Shown: piece by piece, positions 7,323 through 13,501 of the stretch
How positions within the stretch are numbered: the first letter of the stretch is position 1
How the letters are laid out: each line of letters starts with the position of its first letter
Assembly (NCBI GenBank): GCA_946544555.1
Contig: CAMNMI010000014.1
Span: 1 to 13,501, forward strand
Source of the DNA: an uncultured Rickettsiales bacterium
GTDB taxonomy: Bacteria; Pseudomonadota; Alphaproteobacteria; Rickettsiales; Deianiraeaceae
Length of the DNA stretch: 13,501 nt
Reading direction: 5' to 3'
The notes under the pieces: generated by a model
Told to the model about the DNA's origin: nothing
What the model saw: the letters and a program-made list of their open reading frames with translations, nothing else
Database searches by the model: none
Made by a program: the position numbers and the translations under genes

Positions 7323-8069
7323 ATGTTATCTGACAAGAATGTAATTATAACTGGCGCATCGGGTGGAATTGGCTCTGCAATTTGTGAACTATTGGTTAAA
7401 AATGGCGCAAATTTGTATATCACAGACCGTAGCGAGGAACGGTTGAAGCAGCTAAAACAAGAACTATTGAAAATAAATAGCAGTGTAAAAATATTTTACA
7501 GTACATGCGATTTGTCTGATAAAACAGCGATCATCAATTTGGTGGAAACTGCAAACAAGGAAATGGGCGGAATTGACATTCTTGTCGGAAATGCCGGCAT
7601 AACGGCAGATGGGCTATCAATTCGCATGACGGACGAGCAATGGCAGAGCGTTATTGATGTTAACTTGACAGCAAATTTTGTTCTCTCGCGCGAATGTGCA
7701 AAGATAATGATGAAACACAAATTTGGAAGAATTATCAATATCGCGTCAATCGTAGGGCTTATCGGAAATGCTGGTCAGGCCAATTATTCAGCTAGCAAGG
7801 CAGGGCTCATAGCAATGACAAAAACGTTTGCGCAGGAATTCGCAAGTCGTGGAATAACCGCCAATTGTATTGCACCGGGATTTATTGAGACAAGAATGAC
7901 GCAAGCTTTGAGTGAGGAAGCAAGAAAAACACTAATTGATAAAATTCCAATGAAGAAATATGGTGAGCCAATAGACATCGCAAATGCGGTGCTGTTTTTG
8001 GCGTCCGATATGGGAAAATATATCACCGGTGAGACAATTTCCGTTAATGGTGGAATGTTAATGGTGTAG
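7323..8069 (+). CDS. fabG: FabG, 3-oxoacyl-[acyl-carrier-protein] reductase
   Basis: NADPH-dependent short-chain dehydrogenase of 248 residues that reduces 3-oxoacyl-ACP to 3-hydroxyacyl-ACP in type II fatty acid synthesis. Cofactor loop GASGGIG is at residues 11-17, the CDLSD acid at 62-66, and the catalytic set is Asn114 (DVNLTANF), Ser142 (IASIVG), Tyr155 and Lys159 (NYSASKAG). The tail CIAPGFIETRMT, IPMKKYGEPIDIANAVLFLASD and ITGETISVNGGM is typical of true FabG rather than other dehydrogenases. The usual NNAG motif reads GNAG (89-92), a mild deviation. An in-frame ATG at 7254 would add 23 hydrophobic residues absent from the family, so ATG 7323 is chosen. It follows carB on the same strand but returns to higher G+C (about 50% in one sampled row), so it is functionally unrelated to that pair. 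Usual fab neighbours (fabD, acpP, fabF) are absent. Confidence 0.93.
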   Translation: MLSDKNVIITGASGGIGSAICELLVKNGANLYITDRSEERLKQLKQELLKINSSVKIFYSTCDLSDKTAIINLVETANKEMGGIDILVGNAGITADGLSIRMTDEQWQSVIDVNLTANFVLSRECAKIMMKHKFGRIINIASIVGLIGNAGQANYSASKAGLIAMTKTFAQEFASRGITANCIAPGFIETRMTQALSEEARKTLIDKIPMKKYGEPIDIANAVLFLASDMGKYITGETISVNGGMLMV

Positions 8070-8121
8070 ATTGCCATTTGTGTGTTGTTTAGTGCAGAAT
8101 TAGAAGATAACAAATGACAAT
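8070..8121. terminator. Long imperfect inverted repeat after fabG
   Basis: ATTGCCATTTGT (8070-8081), starting right after the fabG stop, pairs with ACAAATGACAAT (8110-8121) at 11 of 12 positions around a 28-base loop. It sits between convergent genes (fabG and the IMPase-like gene), where a two-way terminator is expected. There is no long T run directly after it on the + strand, and the loop is large, so termination is inferred from place and pairing only. The rest of the gap to 8170 includes a GCGCTTCGGTGG stretch with a weak UUCG-like hairpin. Confidence 0.38.
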
Positions 8122-8170
8122 ATGGCGCGCTTCGGTGGCGTTTGTGGCATAACAAAAATAAAAATACAAC

Positions 8171-9031
8171 TTATTTTATAACACTTTCCACAATCTTCTC
8201 ATTTCCGAAGATGATATGATGACCGGCATTCTTGGATTTTAAAGATGCAATTTTGATGCAGAAGTCAACGATGTTGCAAATCATTTTGTCTGATGACAAA
8301 CGGTAAATGCAGAGATTAAAACTTGTTGTTGCAAGTAGTGCTAAGGTTGAAAAAATGCTACTTGAAGTTGCACAATATGAACTGATTGCAAATAGTTTGC
8401 TGACATTAAATGAACAGGGAAATTCGGCGCTTCCAGTATAAATTGCTCTAATTGTGTTGTCTGGAATGATTTTGTTGTGGACAATTTTTCTGTTATTCAA
8501 CGACATGCCATTTTGCTCATCAAATATGTATGTGTCGCGCAAGATTGGGTTGTAAATTACTACCTGTTTGATTACAAAATCCGCGTCATCTTTGTATTTC
8601 TCGCAGTAGACAAGACACATTGAGAAGTCATTTACTCCATGCAAAAATGAGGCCGCACCGTCAATAGGAATTACGACAATTCTGCTTTTGACATCATTTT
8701 CTGGGCGCGCATTTTCAAGGCGATAAGCTCCGCTTTCTTCAATTTTCACCCGCCCTTTTTTGACCGATGGGCTGTTGTTTAGTATCTCACTGACTGGGAA
8801 AATCTTATTTGTGGAAAATGCTAAATGCTCTGGAAGTACAATTTCACCGTTATATCTTGCTTTTTCAAGAACTCTGACAACACAATCAAAGACCTTATTA
8901 TATCCAGAACAGCAAAAACCAATTGTATTGTTGACATCGCTTTGGCATTTTATGTCTGAGAAATCGTGGAGCAAACCCCTGCTGGCGACATCAAAAATCT
9001 CAGTAAATAGTTGACTGTAAATATTTGACAT
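8171..9031 (-). CDS. Divergent inositol-monophosphatase-like protein, metal site altered
   Basis: A 286-residue protein recognisable as the IMPase/SuhB/CysQ superfamily (Mg-dependent phosphatases of inositol phosphate and related small phosphates). The anchor is VIPIDGAASFLHGVNDFS (120-137), lining up with the family's DPxDGTxNFxHGxxxF. Next come VVIYNPILRDTYIFDEQNGMS (157-177, normally the V-YDP---E-F-A--G-G strand pair), a SSSIFSTLALLATTSFN stretch in place of the GSAALxLAYVAxGRxD motif, Asp248, and IIFGNEKIVESVIK at the end. The first metal-binding Asp of DPxDG is Ile121; Asp124 is kept. The Trp before the last Asp and the EAGG motif are missing. The sequence is therefore either a relaxed phosphatase or a non-catalytic relative. 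Its ATG overlaps the stop of the upstream small gene by one base (TAATG), implying translational coupling. It converges on fabG. Substrate unknown. Confidence 0.68.
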   Translation of the reverse strand: MSNIYSQLFTEIFDVASRGLLHDFSDIKCQSDVNNTIGFCCSGYNKVFDCVVRVLEKARYNGEIVLPEHLAFSTNKIFPVSEILNNSPSVKKGRVKIEESGAYRLENARPENDVKSRIVVIPIDGAASFLHGVNDFSMCLVYCEKYKDDADFVIKQVVIYNPILRDTYIFDEQNGMSLNNRKIVHNKIIPDNTIRAIYTGSAEFPCSFNVSKLFAISSYCATSSSIFSTLALLATTSFNLCIYRLSSDKMICNIVDFCIKIASLKSKNAGHHIIFGNEKIVESVIK

Positions 9032-9255
9032 TAGATTAATGTTGAACCGCTATCACCATCGCTACCATCACCAAATATTGCGCTCATGTTGTCTGCCTCA
9101 TACATTGCGAACAACAAATCATTGCTGTTGAAATCAAAATTCATAGCCAAATAATTATCACCATCTACCTCATAAGCGGTTAATAAATCATTGCTTTTTG
9201 ACAGCAAAGCATCTGAATAACTCGCCTCATTTGGTGGTAAAATAGCTTTTGACAT
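9031..9255 (-). CDS. Small acidic protein with internal repeat, unrecognised
   Basis: A 74-residue frame from ATG 9255; a further in-frame start at 9324 would add 23 residues but lies across the promoter-like sequence, so the shorter form is preferred. I recognise no family. The product is strongly acidic (about 13 Asp/Glu against 2 Lys and no Arg), has no Cys, no signal peptide and no membrane segment. Two copies of a short unit can be aligned: SNDLLTAYEVDGD (about 24-36) and SNDLLFAMYEADN (about 43-55). The end GDGSDGDSG is Gly/Asp/Ser-rich and probably flexible; it could bind cations or a basic partner, but that is conjecture. The stop overlaps the start of the IMPase-like gene by one base, which supports real translation and a shared role. 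It faces dps across a 95-base divergent promoter region. Confidence 0.55.
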   Translation of the reverse strand: MSKAILPPNEASYSDALLSKSNDLLTAYEVDGDNYLAMNFDFNSNDLLFAMYEADNMSAIFGDGSDGDSGSTLI

Positions 9256-9266
9256 AGTCAAGTGCT

Positions 9267-9293
9267 GATATAATAAAAAAATGTAAATGTCAA
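9267..9293 (-). promoter_or_regulatory. Possible promoter for the small-protein/IMPase-like pair
   Basis: On the reverse strand a perfect TTGACA (9293-9288) is followed after 15 bases by TATATC (9272-9267), inside an AT-rich stretch. The spacing is shorter than the ideal 17, but the -35 match is exact and the place, 12 bases before the ATG at 9255, gives a very short leader, consistent with the scarcity of Shine-Dalgarno sites in this window. Confidence 0.4.
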
Positions 9294-9317
9294 GAGGGTA
9301 TTGGTTGTTGACATTTA
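9284..9317. promoter_or_regulatory. Perfect 10-base inverted repeat spanning divergent -35 boxes
   Basis: TAAATGTCAA (9284-9293) and TTGACATTTA (9308-9317) are exact reverse complements with a 14-base spacer, centred at 9300.5. Each arm contains a TTGACA -35 box, one pointing left toward the small-protein gene and one right toward dps. The symmetry could be a by-product of two strong -35 boxes or an operator for a dimeric regulator controlling both units. No known operator consensus (Fur, OxyR, LexA) is recognised. Confidence 0.45.
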
Positions 9318-9337
9318 AAATCAACCAAAAATAAATA
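9308..9337 (+). promoter_or_regulatory. Likely dps promoter
   Basis: TTGACA at 9308-9313 is followed after 18 bases by TAAATA (9332-9337), or after 17 by ATAAAT, a plausible sigma-70 type pair. Start of transcription would fall around 9344, a few bases before the dps ATG at 9351, implying a very short leader. Confidence 0.45.
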
Positions 9338-9350
9338 TAGTAATTTGTTT

Positions 9351-9791
9351 ATGAAAAATGAAAAATTATTTACGTTGTTAAGTTGCTATTATGCATTGGA
9401 GAACAAATTGCGCTGCTACCACTGGAATGTCCACGGAGAAAACTTCGTCCAGTTGCATGAACTTTTTGAGAAGCAATATGACGTTTTGGCAGACGAGATT
9501 GACGCAATAGCCGAACAAATCAGGAAACTTGGCGAGTTTGTTCCCGGCAATATGGAGAACTACTTGAAAGCCGCAGATAAAGCAGATTTTGACACCACAA
9601 ATAGAGCTGAAAAAAGTCAGGACATGTTGCACTGCTTGATTGAAGCCAATAAACAGTTGGCCGAGATGATTGTTGACATCAAGGCAAAGTTTGATGGTGA
9701 CAAAAAATATATCTCCACATGTGCAATGATGGACAGCTTGCTTGAAAGCAGGGAAAAAGATATTTGGTTTCTTGAAAGCTGCTTGAAATAA
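9351..9791 (+). CDS. dps: Dps, ferritin-like DNA-protection protein
   Basis: A 146-residue four-helix protein expected to form a 12-subunit shell that oxidises Fe(II) with hydrogen peroxide and stores iron, limiting Fenton damage. The inter-subunit ferroxidase ligands can be read: His24 in YHWNVHGENF, His36 in LHELFEKQY, Glu40, Asp51 and Glu55 in DEIDAIAEQIRKLG. Spacing equals E. coli His51, His63, Asp67, Asp78, Glu82, with Glu replacing Asp67. The Trp after His24 is conserved as well. There is no long lysine-rich N-terminal tail of the E. coli kind, so iron and peroxide handling is more certain than DNA binding. ATG 9351 matches the family; a TTG six bases upstream in frame (9345) is less likely. 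It has its own promoter and stops 7 bases before tsaD, so the two may be partly co-transcribed. Confidence 0.93.
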   Translation: MKNEKLFTLLSCYYALENKLRCYHWNVHGENFVQLHELFEKQYDVLADEIDAIAEQIRKLGEFVPGNMENYLKAADKADFDTTNRAEKSQDMLHCLIEANKQLAEMIVDIKAKFDGDKKYISTCAMMDSLLESREKDIWFLESCLK

Positions 9792-9798
9792 TGTTTTC

Positions 9799-10848
9799 AT
9801 GGCGAATAAAAACTTTATCATTGGCGTTGAAAGTTCCTGCGATGACACTTGCTTTTGTGTGATGGAGGTTGACAGTGGAGAGATTGCGTTTGAACTCAAT
9901 CTTCATCAAGATGAGGTGCATAAGCAGTATGGCGGAGTAATGCCAAATAAGGCCTCCGAGGCACATCTTTTGAATATTGAACGAATTGCAAAAGCAGTGC
10001 CAAGTGATATACTAAAAAATACGGTTGCAGTGTCCTGCACACAAGGTCCAGGGCTTATCGGGAGCTTGCTGGTTGGTGTTTCATTTGCAAAGGGTTTGGC
10101 CGGTTTTTTAGGTGTTCCATTGCTACGGATTAATCATCTTGAAGGCCATGCAGTGAGTTGTATGATTGAAAATGCAGTGGAATATCCGTATTTACTACTG
10201 CTTGCGAGCGGCGGAAACTCTATGACTGTTCTTGCCAAAGGGCTTGGTGAGTATGAAATTATCGGGCAAACTCTTGATGATGCGGCTGGCGAAGCGCTAG
10301 ACAAGATGGCTCGTGACTTAGGAATTGACTATCCTGGGGCGATAAATATGGAGAAAGTTGCACTGAAAAGCACAAATCCAAAGGAGTTCACTTTTAAGGA
10401 TGGATGCATCAGTAAAAACACATTTGACTTCTCTTTTTCTGGTCTTAAAACACAGTTGATGTATAAAGTAAAGTCGCTTGGTGGGGCAGGGGAGTTATCC
10501 GCCAATACTCGCGCAAACTTGGCTTATGCTTGTCAGGAGGCGGTTTTTAACACACTAATCAAGAAAACTGAGCAAGCATTTTTGAAGAATAACGAAACAC
10601 ACGTAGCCAAAACACTGGTTGTCTGTGGGGGTGTTAGTGCCAACAAAAGATTGTCATTTTTGATGCAGCAGTTAGCAGACAGATATGGTCTTAAACTTGT
10701 CGTGCCATCATTAAAATATAGCACTGACAATGCCGCGATGATTGCAAAAGCTGGATGTTTATACTGGCAAAATCAGGACAAAATAAAATACGATCCAATG
10801 GACTATTCGTTTTCGCCAGTAGCACGGTGGGAGATTGATAAAATTTGA
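9799..10848 (+). CDS. tsaD: TsaD, tRNA N6-threonylcarbamoyladenosine transferase
   Basis: Catalytic subunit of the bacterial t6A machinery: moves the threonylcarbamoyl group from TC-AMP (made by TsaC) to A37 of ANN-reading tRNAs, with TsaB and TsaE. The 349 residues are close to E. coli's 337. The ASKHA-fold nucleotide motif GVESSCDDT is at 9-17 (usually CDET), YGGVMPNKASEAH at 44-56, and the metal ligands His113 and His117 lie in NHLEGH. The loop usually written SGGHTQL is SGGNSMT (137-143), a deviation next to the active site. DDAAGEALDKMAR (160-172), FSFSGLKT (211-218), CGGVSANKRL (276-285) and STDNAAMIA with the third metal ligand Asp310 complete the set. An essential gene in most bacteria, so function is expected. 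It follows dps by 7 bases; tsaB and tsaE are not in the window. Confidence 0.95.
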   Translation: MANKNFIIGVESSCDDTCFCVMEVDSGEIAFELNLHQDEVHKQYGGVMPNKASEAHLLNIERIAKAVPSDILKNTVAVSCTQGPGLIGSLLVGVSFAKGLAGFLGVPLLRINHLEGHAVSCMIENAVEYPYLLLLASGGNSMTVLAKGLGEYEIIGQTLDDAAGEALDKMARDLGIDYPGAINMEKVALKSTNPKEFTFKDGCISKNTFDFSFSGLKTQLMYKVKSLGGAGELSANTRANLAYACQEAVFNTLIKKTEQAFLKNNETHVAKTLVVCGGVSANKRLSFLMQQLADRYGLKLVVPSLKYSTDNAAMIAKAGCLYWQNQDKIKYDPMDYSFSPVARWEIDKI

Positions 10849-10889
10849 TAATCACTTGACTATTATAAAAACCGACTTCCAGTATGTGC

Positions 10890-11543
10890 ATGAAATTTTT
10901 TCTTGATAGTGCAAATTTAGATGAAATACTTGAATGTGATGAGTTAGGGATACTTGATGGTATAACAACAAATCCGACTTTGATGTCTAAAACGGTTGGT
11001 TCACGAGAAGAAATGTTTAGCACATATGAAAAAATTTGTGAAATCTGTGGCGATAGACCGGTCAGCTGTGAAGTATTTGCATCGGACTATGAAGGCATGA
11101 AGAAAGAGGCTAATGAATTTTTAAGAATAGCAAAAAATGTGTGCATCAAACTGCCAATTACAGAGGAGGGTGTGCGTCTTTGTAAGGAATTTTCCAATGA
11201 TGGTATTAGCACAAATATGACATTATGTTTCTCTCCAATGCAGGCACTTTTGGTTGCAAAAGCAGGTGCAACCTATGTCTCACCATTTGTTGGCCGTCTT
11301 GATGATACATGCGGCAATGGTCTTGCTCTTGTTGAAGATATTAGAAATATTTACGATAATTATGGTTTTCAGACACAAATTTTAGCCGCCTCGATACGCA
11401 CAGTCAAACAGGTTGAAGAGGTCGCAAAAATAGGTTCAGACGTAGCAACGATGCCATTTAAAATTATTAAACAGCTTTTCAAACATCCTCTAACGGATAA
11501 TGGACTGGCGACATTCGTAAATGATGTTAAAAAGATTGGGTGA
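10890..11543 (+). CDS. Small transaldolase (TalC / fructose-6-phosphate aldolase type)
   Basis: A (beta/alpha)8 class I aldolase of 217 residues, the size of the short transaldolase/FSA subfamily. It transfers a dihydroxyacetone unit between sugar phosphates in the non-oxidative pentose phosphate pathway, or cleaves fructose 6-phosphate in FSA members. Visible motifs: MKFFLDSANLDEI at the start, GILDGITTNPTLMSK, the Schiff-base lysine in CIKLPIT (near residue 87), GISTNMTLCFSPMQALLVAKAG, YVSPFVGRLDD, ILAASIRTVKQV, and the C-terminal KHPLTDNGLATFVNDVKK. ATG 10890 gives the family start; an ATG six bases upstream (10884) would only add Met-Cys. Transaldolase and FSA activity cannot be separated by eye, so no symbol is given. 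It lies 41 bases after tsaD on the same strand. Confidence 0.9.
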   Translation: MKFFLDSANLDEILECDELGILDGITTNPTLMSKTVGSREEMFSTYEKICEICGDRPVSCEVFASDYEGMKKEANEFLRIAKNVCIKLPITEEGVRLCKEFSNDGISTNMTLCFSPMQALLVAKAGATYVSPFVGRLDDTCGNGLALVEDIRNIYDNYGFQTQILAASIRTVKQVEEVAKIGSDVATMPFKIIKQLFKHPLTDNGLATFVNDVKKIG

Positions 11544-11632
11544 TTTTTTTTCATTGCAATAACAGTAATTTTTATATAAAAATATTGTATTCACAAGCTT
11601 GACTTTTACTTTTTAGAAAAGTTGCTGGTATT

Positions 11633-12718
11633 GTGGTAAAGAAAGGAGTTGGCAAATTTCAGAAAATAAAGACCCGTTTTAGAAACATCGTTAGTAAAAA
11701 CAGTTGCAGTTTTGTTGGTATTGATCTTGGAACAACAAATACGTTAATTTACGCAAAGGACAAGGGAGTTGTTTTAAACGAGGCATCGGTTGTGGCATAT
11801 ATCTCGGAAGGCGGCATAAATAATGGTTATCTTTATGGCAACAAGGCCAAAGATTTGATTGGTAAGACACCAATTCGTATTGAAGTTTCTAGTCCTCTTG
11901 ATGATGGCGTGATAAGTGATAATGGCATGTCAGAGGATATGGTGAGACACTTTTTGAGCGAGACAATCGGGACAAACCTCATTTTCAATCCTACTGTAAT
12001 TGCAGGTGTGCCGATTAGTGCTACAAACGTTGAGAAAAAAGCCATCCAGGACTCACTTGAAAGATGCAATATAAAAGAGGCATTTTTGGTGTATGAGTCA
12101 ATGGCGGCCGCTGTTGGAGCTGGTTTGCCAGTTGATAAACCATGTGGCTCTATGATTATTGACATCGGCGGTGGAACCACTGAAATAGCCATCATATCGC
12201 TTGGTGGGATAATAAAAAGCCGCGCGTTCAAATATGGTGGCAAAAAGATTGATAGAGCTATCCTTGATTTTATTAGACAGAAATACCACTTGCTGATAGG
12301 TGAAAACACGGCCGAGGACATCAAAAAGAAGATTGGAATTGCATATTTGAAGCCATATGAAGAGCCAGCAAAATTGGTTATTCACGGGCGTGATTTGCTG
12401 AGCCACACTCCAAAAGAAGTGGTCATCTCGCAGGATGACATTGTAATTGCAATGTCGGAATTCTCTAATTTACTGATTGAAAATGTGCGTCAGGTGCTTG
12501 AAATTGCTCCACCAGAGCTGATGAAGGATATTGTCGCAAACGGTGCGGTTCTCTGTGGGGGAGGGGCCAATATCAAGAACTTGGATTACATCTTGGAAAA
12601 GACCTCAAATTTGAAAGTTGTTGTGCCACCAGACTCGCTAATGTGCGTTATCAATGGCCTCGGCAAGATAGTTGAGGACTACAAGAGCTTTGACCACGTA
12701 TTGTTTAAACAGTTTTGA
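11633..12718 (+). CDS. mreB: MreB, rod-shape actin homologue
   Basis: Bacterial actin that forms membrane-bound filaments guiding RodA/PBP2 wall synthesis. The 361 residues carry the actin-fold motifs: phosphate-1 loop GIDLGTTNTLIYAKDKG (29-45), GVVLNEASVVAY, DGVISDNGMSEDMVRHF, VPISATNVEKKAI (126-138), the MAAAVGAGLPV block (157-167), phosphate-2 loop IIDIGGGTTEIAIISLGG (175-192), LLIGENTAEDIKKKIG, and GAVLCGGGANIKNLD (304-318). The block usually written EPMAAA is ESMAAA. There is no ATG start; the GTG at 11633 is the first usable codon after an in-frame stop at 11600 and yields a basic, roughly 27-residue N-terminal extension (KKGVGKFQKIKTRFRNIV), longer than usual and possibly a membrane-binding amphipathic helix. 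mreC and mreD, which normally follow, are absent: lpd begins one base after the stop. A weak promoter-like TTGCAA/TATAAA pair lies at 11554-11580. Confidence 0.93.
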   Translation: MVKKGVGKFQKIKTRFRNIVSKNSCSFVGIDLGTTNTLIYAKDKGVVLNEASVVAYISEGGINNGYLYGNKAKDLIGKTPIRIEVSSPLDDGVISDNGMSEDMVRHFLSETIGTNLIFNPTVIAGVPISATNVEKKAIQDSLERCNIKEAFLVYESMAAAVGAGLPVDKPCGSMIIDIGGGTTEIAIISLGGIIKSRAFKYGGKKIDRAILDFIRQKYHLLIGENTAEDIKKKIGIAYLKPYEEPAKLVIHGRDLLSHTPKEVVISQDDIVIAMSEFSNLLIENVRQVLEIAPPELMKDIVANGAVLCGGGANIKNLDYILEKTSNLKVVVPPDSLMCVINGLGKIVEDYKSFDHVLFKQF

Positions 12719-12719
12719 T

Positions 12720-13501
12720 ATGACAAACGAATTTGATGTGTGTGTTTTAGGTGCTGGCCCTGGTGGCTACGTGGCCGCTATTAAAGCCGCTCAAAACGGG
12801 TTGAAAGTGGCATGTGTGGAGAAGGAAAATGTCGGCGGAGTGTGCTTAAACTGGGGGTGCATTCCAACCAAGGCGCTTCTGCACTGCGCGGAGTTCGCGA
12901 ACGCCCTGAAAGAGTGCGGAAATTTCGGCGTTGCAGCCAATCCGGGAGAGATTGACATCACTAAAATGGTGAAGCATTCGCGCGATGTCGTAGCCAAATT
13001 GACAGGTGGCGTCGGCATGTTGTTGAAGAAAAACAAGGTTGCGCTTTTCAAAGGGTTTGGAACTTTCAAGGACAAAAATACGCTGGAAGTCAAGTTAGAA
13101 GATGGCAAAGTGGAAGTCATCAAGGCCAAATATTTCATCATTGCCACAGGCGCAAGCGCACGAAAATTTGATGGCTACGACTTTGACGAGAAGTCCATTT
13201 GCACTTACCACGGTGCGATGGTGCCAGATGAGAGGCCTAAAACAGTTGTTATAGTCGGCGGCGGAGTAATCGGGATTGAATTTGCATCATTTTATAATGC
13301 AATCGGCAGCAAGGTTGTTGTGCTTGAAGGCGCGCCCGATATTTTAATGACGGAGGACGCGGACATTCGCAAACAGGCCAAAAAAGCCTACGAAAAGCGT
13401 GGAATTGAAATTCATGTAGGCGTAAAAGTCTTGTCAGGAAAAAAGAGCGGCATGCAGGTTGAGGTGGTCTACGAAGACGGCGGCAAACATGTAAAGTTGA
13501 A
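12720..13501 (+). CDS. lpd: Dihydrolipoyl dehydrogenase (E3), 3' end outside window
   Basis: FAD flavoenzyme that reoxidises the lipoyl groups of pyruvate or 2-oxoglutarate dehydrogenase, reducing NAD+. The first 260 residues are present. The FAD dinucleotide fold VLGAGPGGYVAA starts near residue 9; the redox disulfide is in GGVCLNWGCIPTKALL (39-54), Cys-x4-Cys as in all E3 proteins, and the Trp variant is, from memory, common in alphaproteobacterial pyruvate dehydrogenase E3. FIIATGASARKF closes the first FAD half, and the NAD-binding fold VVIVGGGVIGIEFASFY follows near 183-199 with an acidic Glu after VVVLE, consistent with NAD+ rather than NADP+. ATG 12720 is one base after the mreB stop, so it is probably co-transcribed. 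G+C here (about 52% in sampled rows) is the highest in the window. No other pyruvate dehydrogenase gene precedes it. Confidence 0.95.
   Translation, partial: MTNEFDVCVLGAGPGGYVAAIKAAQNGLKVACVEKENVGGVCLNWGCIPTKALLHCAEFANALKECGNFGVAANPGEIDITKMVKHSRDVVAKLTGGVGMLLKKNKVALFKGFGTFKDKNTLEVKLEDGKVEVIKAKYFIIATGASARKFDGYDFDEKSICTYHGAMVPDERPKTVVIVGGGVIGIEFASFYNAIGSKVVVLEGAPDILMTEDADIRKQAKKAYEKRGIEIHVGVKVLSGKKSGMQVEVVYEDGGKHVKL

Noticed and set aside
9256..9324. N-terminal extension of the small acidic protein from ATG 9324
   Set aside because: It would translate through the divergent -35 boxes and AT-rich promoter-like sequence; the downstream ATG at 9255 is more consistent with the promoter placement.
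9378..9899. A 173-codon open frame on the reverse strand opposite dps and the tsaD start
   Set aside because: It lies fully antisense to two clearly identified genes with intact motifs, and its product shows no recognisable domain; open antisense frames arise from codon bias.
11544..11632. Intrinsic terminator after the transaldolase gene (T8 run at 11544-11551)
   Set aside because: No stem precedes the T run; the sequence before it is coding and not self-complementary.

Overview
The window reads as a stretch of chromosome from an AT-rich, Gram-negative, probably host-associated alphaproteobacterium. A phosphoethanolamine transferase of the lipid A type and Lgt imply an outer membrane. The dihydrolipoyl dehydrogenase (active-site motif CLNWGC) and FabG resemble alphaproteobacterial versions as I know them. 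Base composition (about 40-52% G+C in sampled housekeeping rows, 25-43% in one segment), short intergenic gaps and almost no recognisable Shine-Dalgarno sequences fit a reduced or host-adapted genome. The exact lineage cannot be fixed from this sequence.

Layout. 1-3372: cell-envelope block on the + strand: the end of an EptA-like transferase, then rodA and lgt one base apart. 3373-3617: a 245-base gene-free leader with several dyads. 3618-7239: argF and carB, an AT-rich pair for carbamoyl phosphate and citrulline synthesis; CarB stops before its usual allosteric domain and no carA is present. 7323-8069: fabG. 8070-8170: convergent junction with a long imperfect stem. 8171-9255 (- strand): a small unrecognised acidic protein gene overlapping the start of a divergent inositol-monophosphatase-like gene. 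9256-9350: divergent promoter region with two TTGACA boxes in a perfect inverted repeat. 9351-13501 (+ strand): dps, tsaD, a small transaldolase, mreB and the start of lpd.

Most genes are core functions: rod-shape peptidoglycan synthesis (RodA, MreB), lipoprotein maturation (Lgt), fatty acid elongation (FabG), tRNA t6A modification (TsaD), iron and oxidative protection (Dps), and sugar and pyruvate metabolism (transaldolase, E3). The parts that do not look like plain housekeeping are the AT-rich argF-carB pair with its structured leader, and the reverse-strand small-protein/IMPase-like pair facing dps. I see no tRNA, rRNA, CRISPR array, transposase or prophage gene. I found no convincing wholly new system; the reverse-strand pair is the best candidate for something undescribed.
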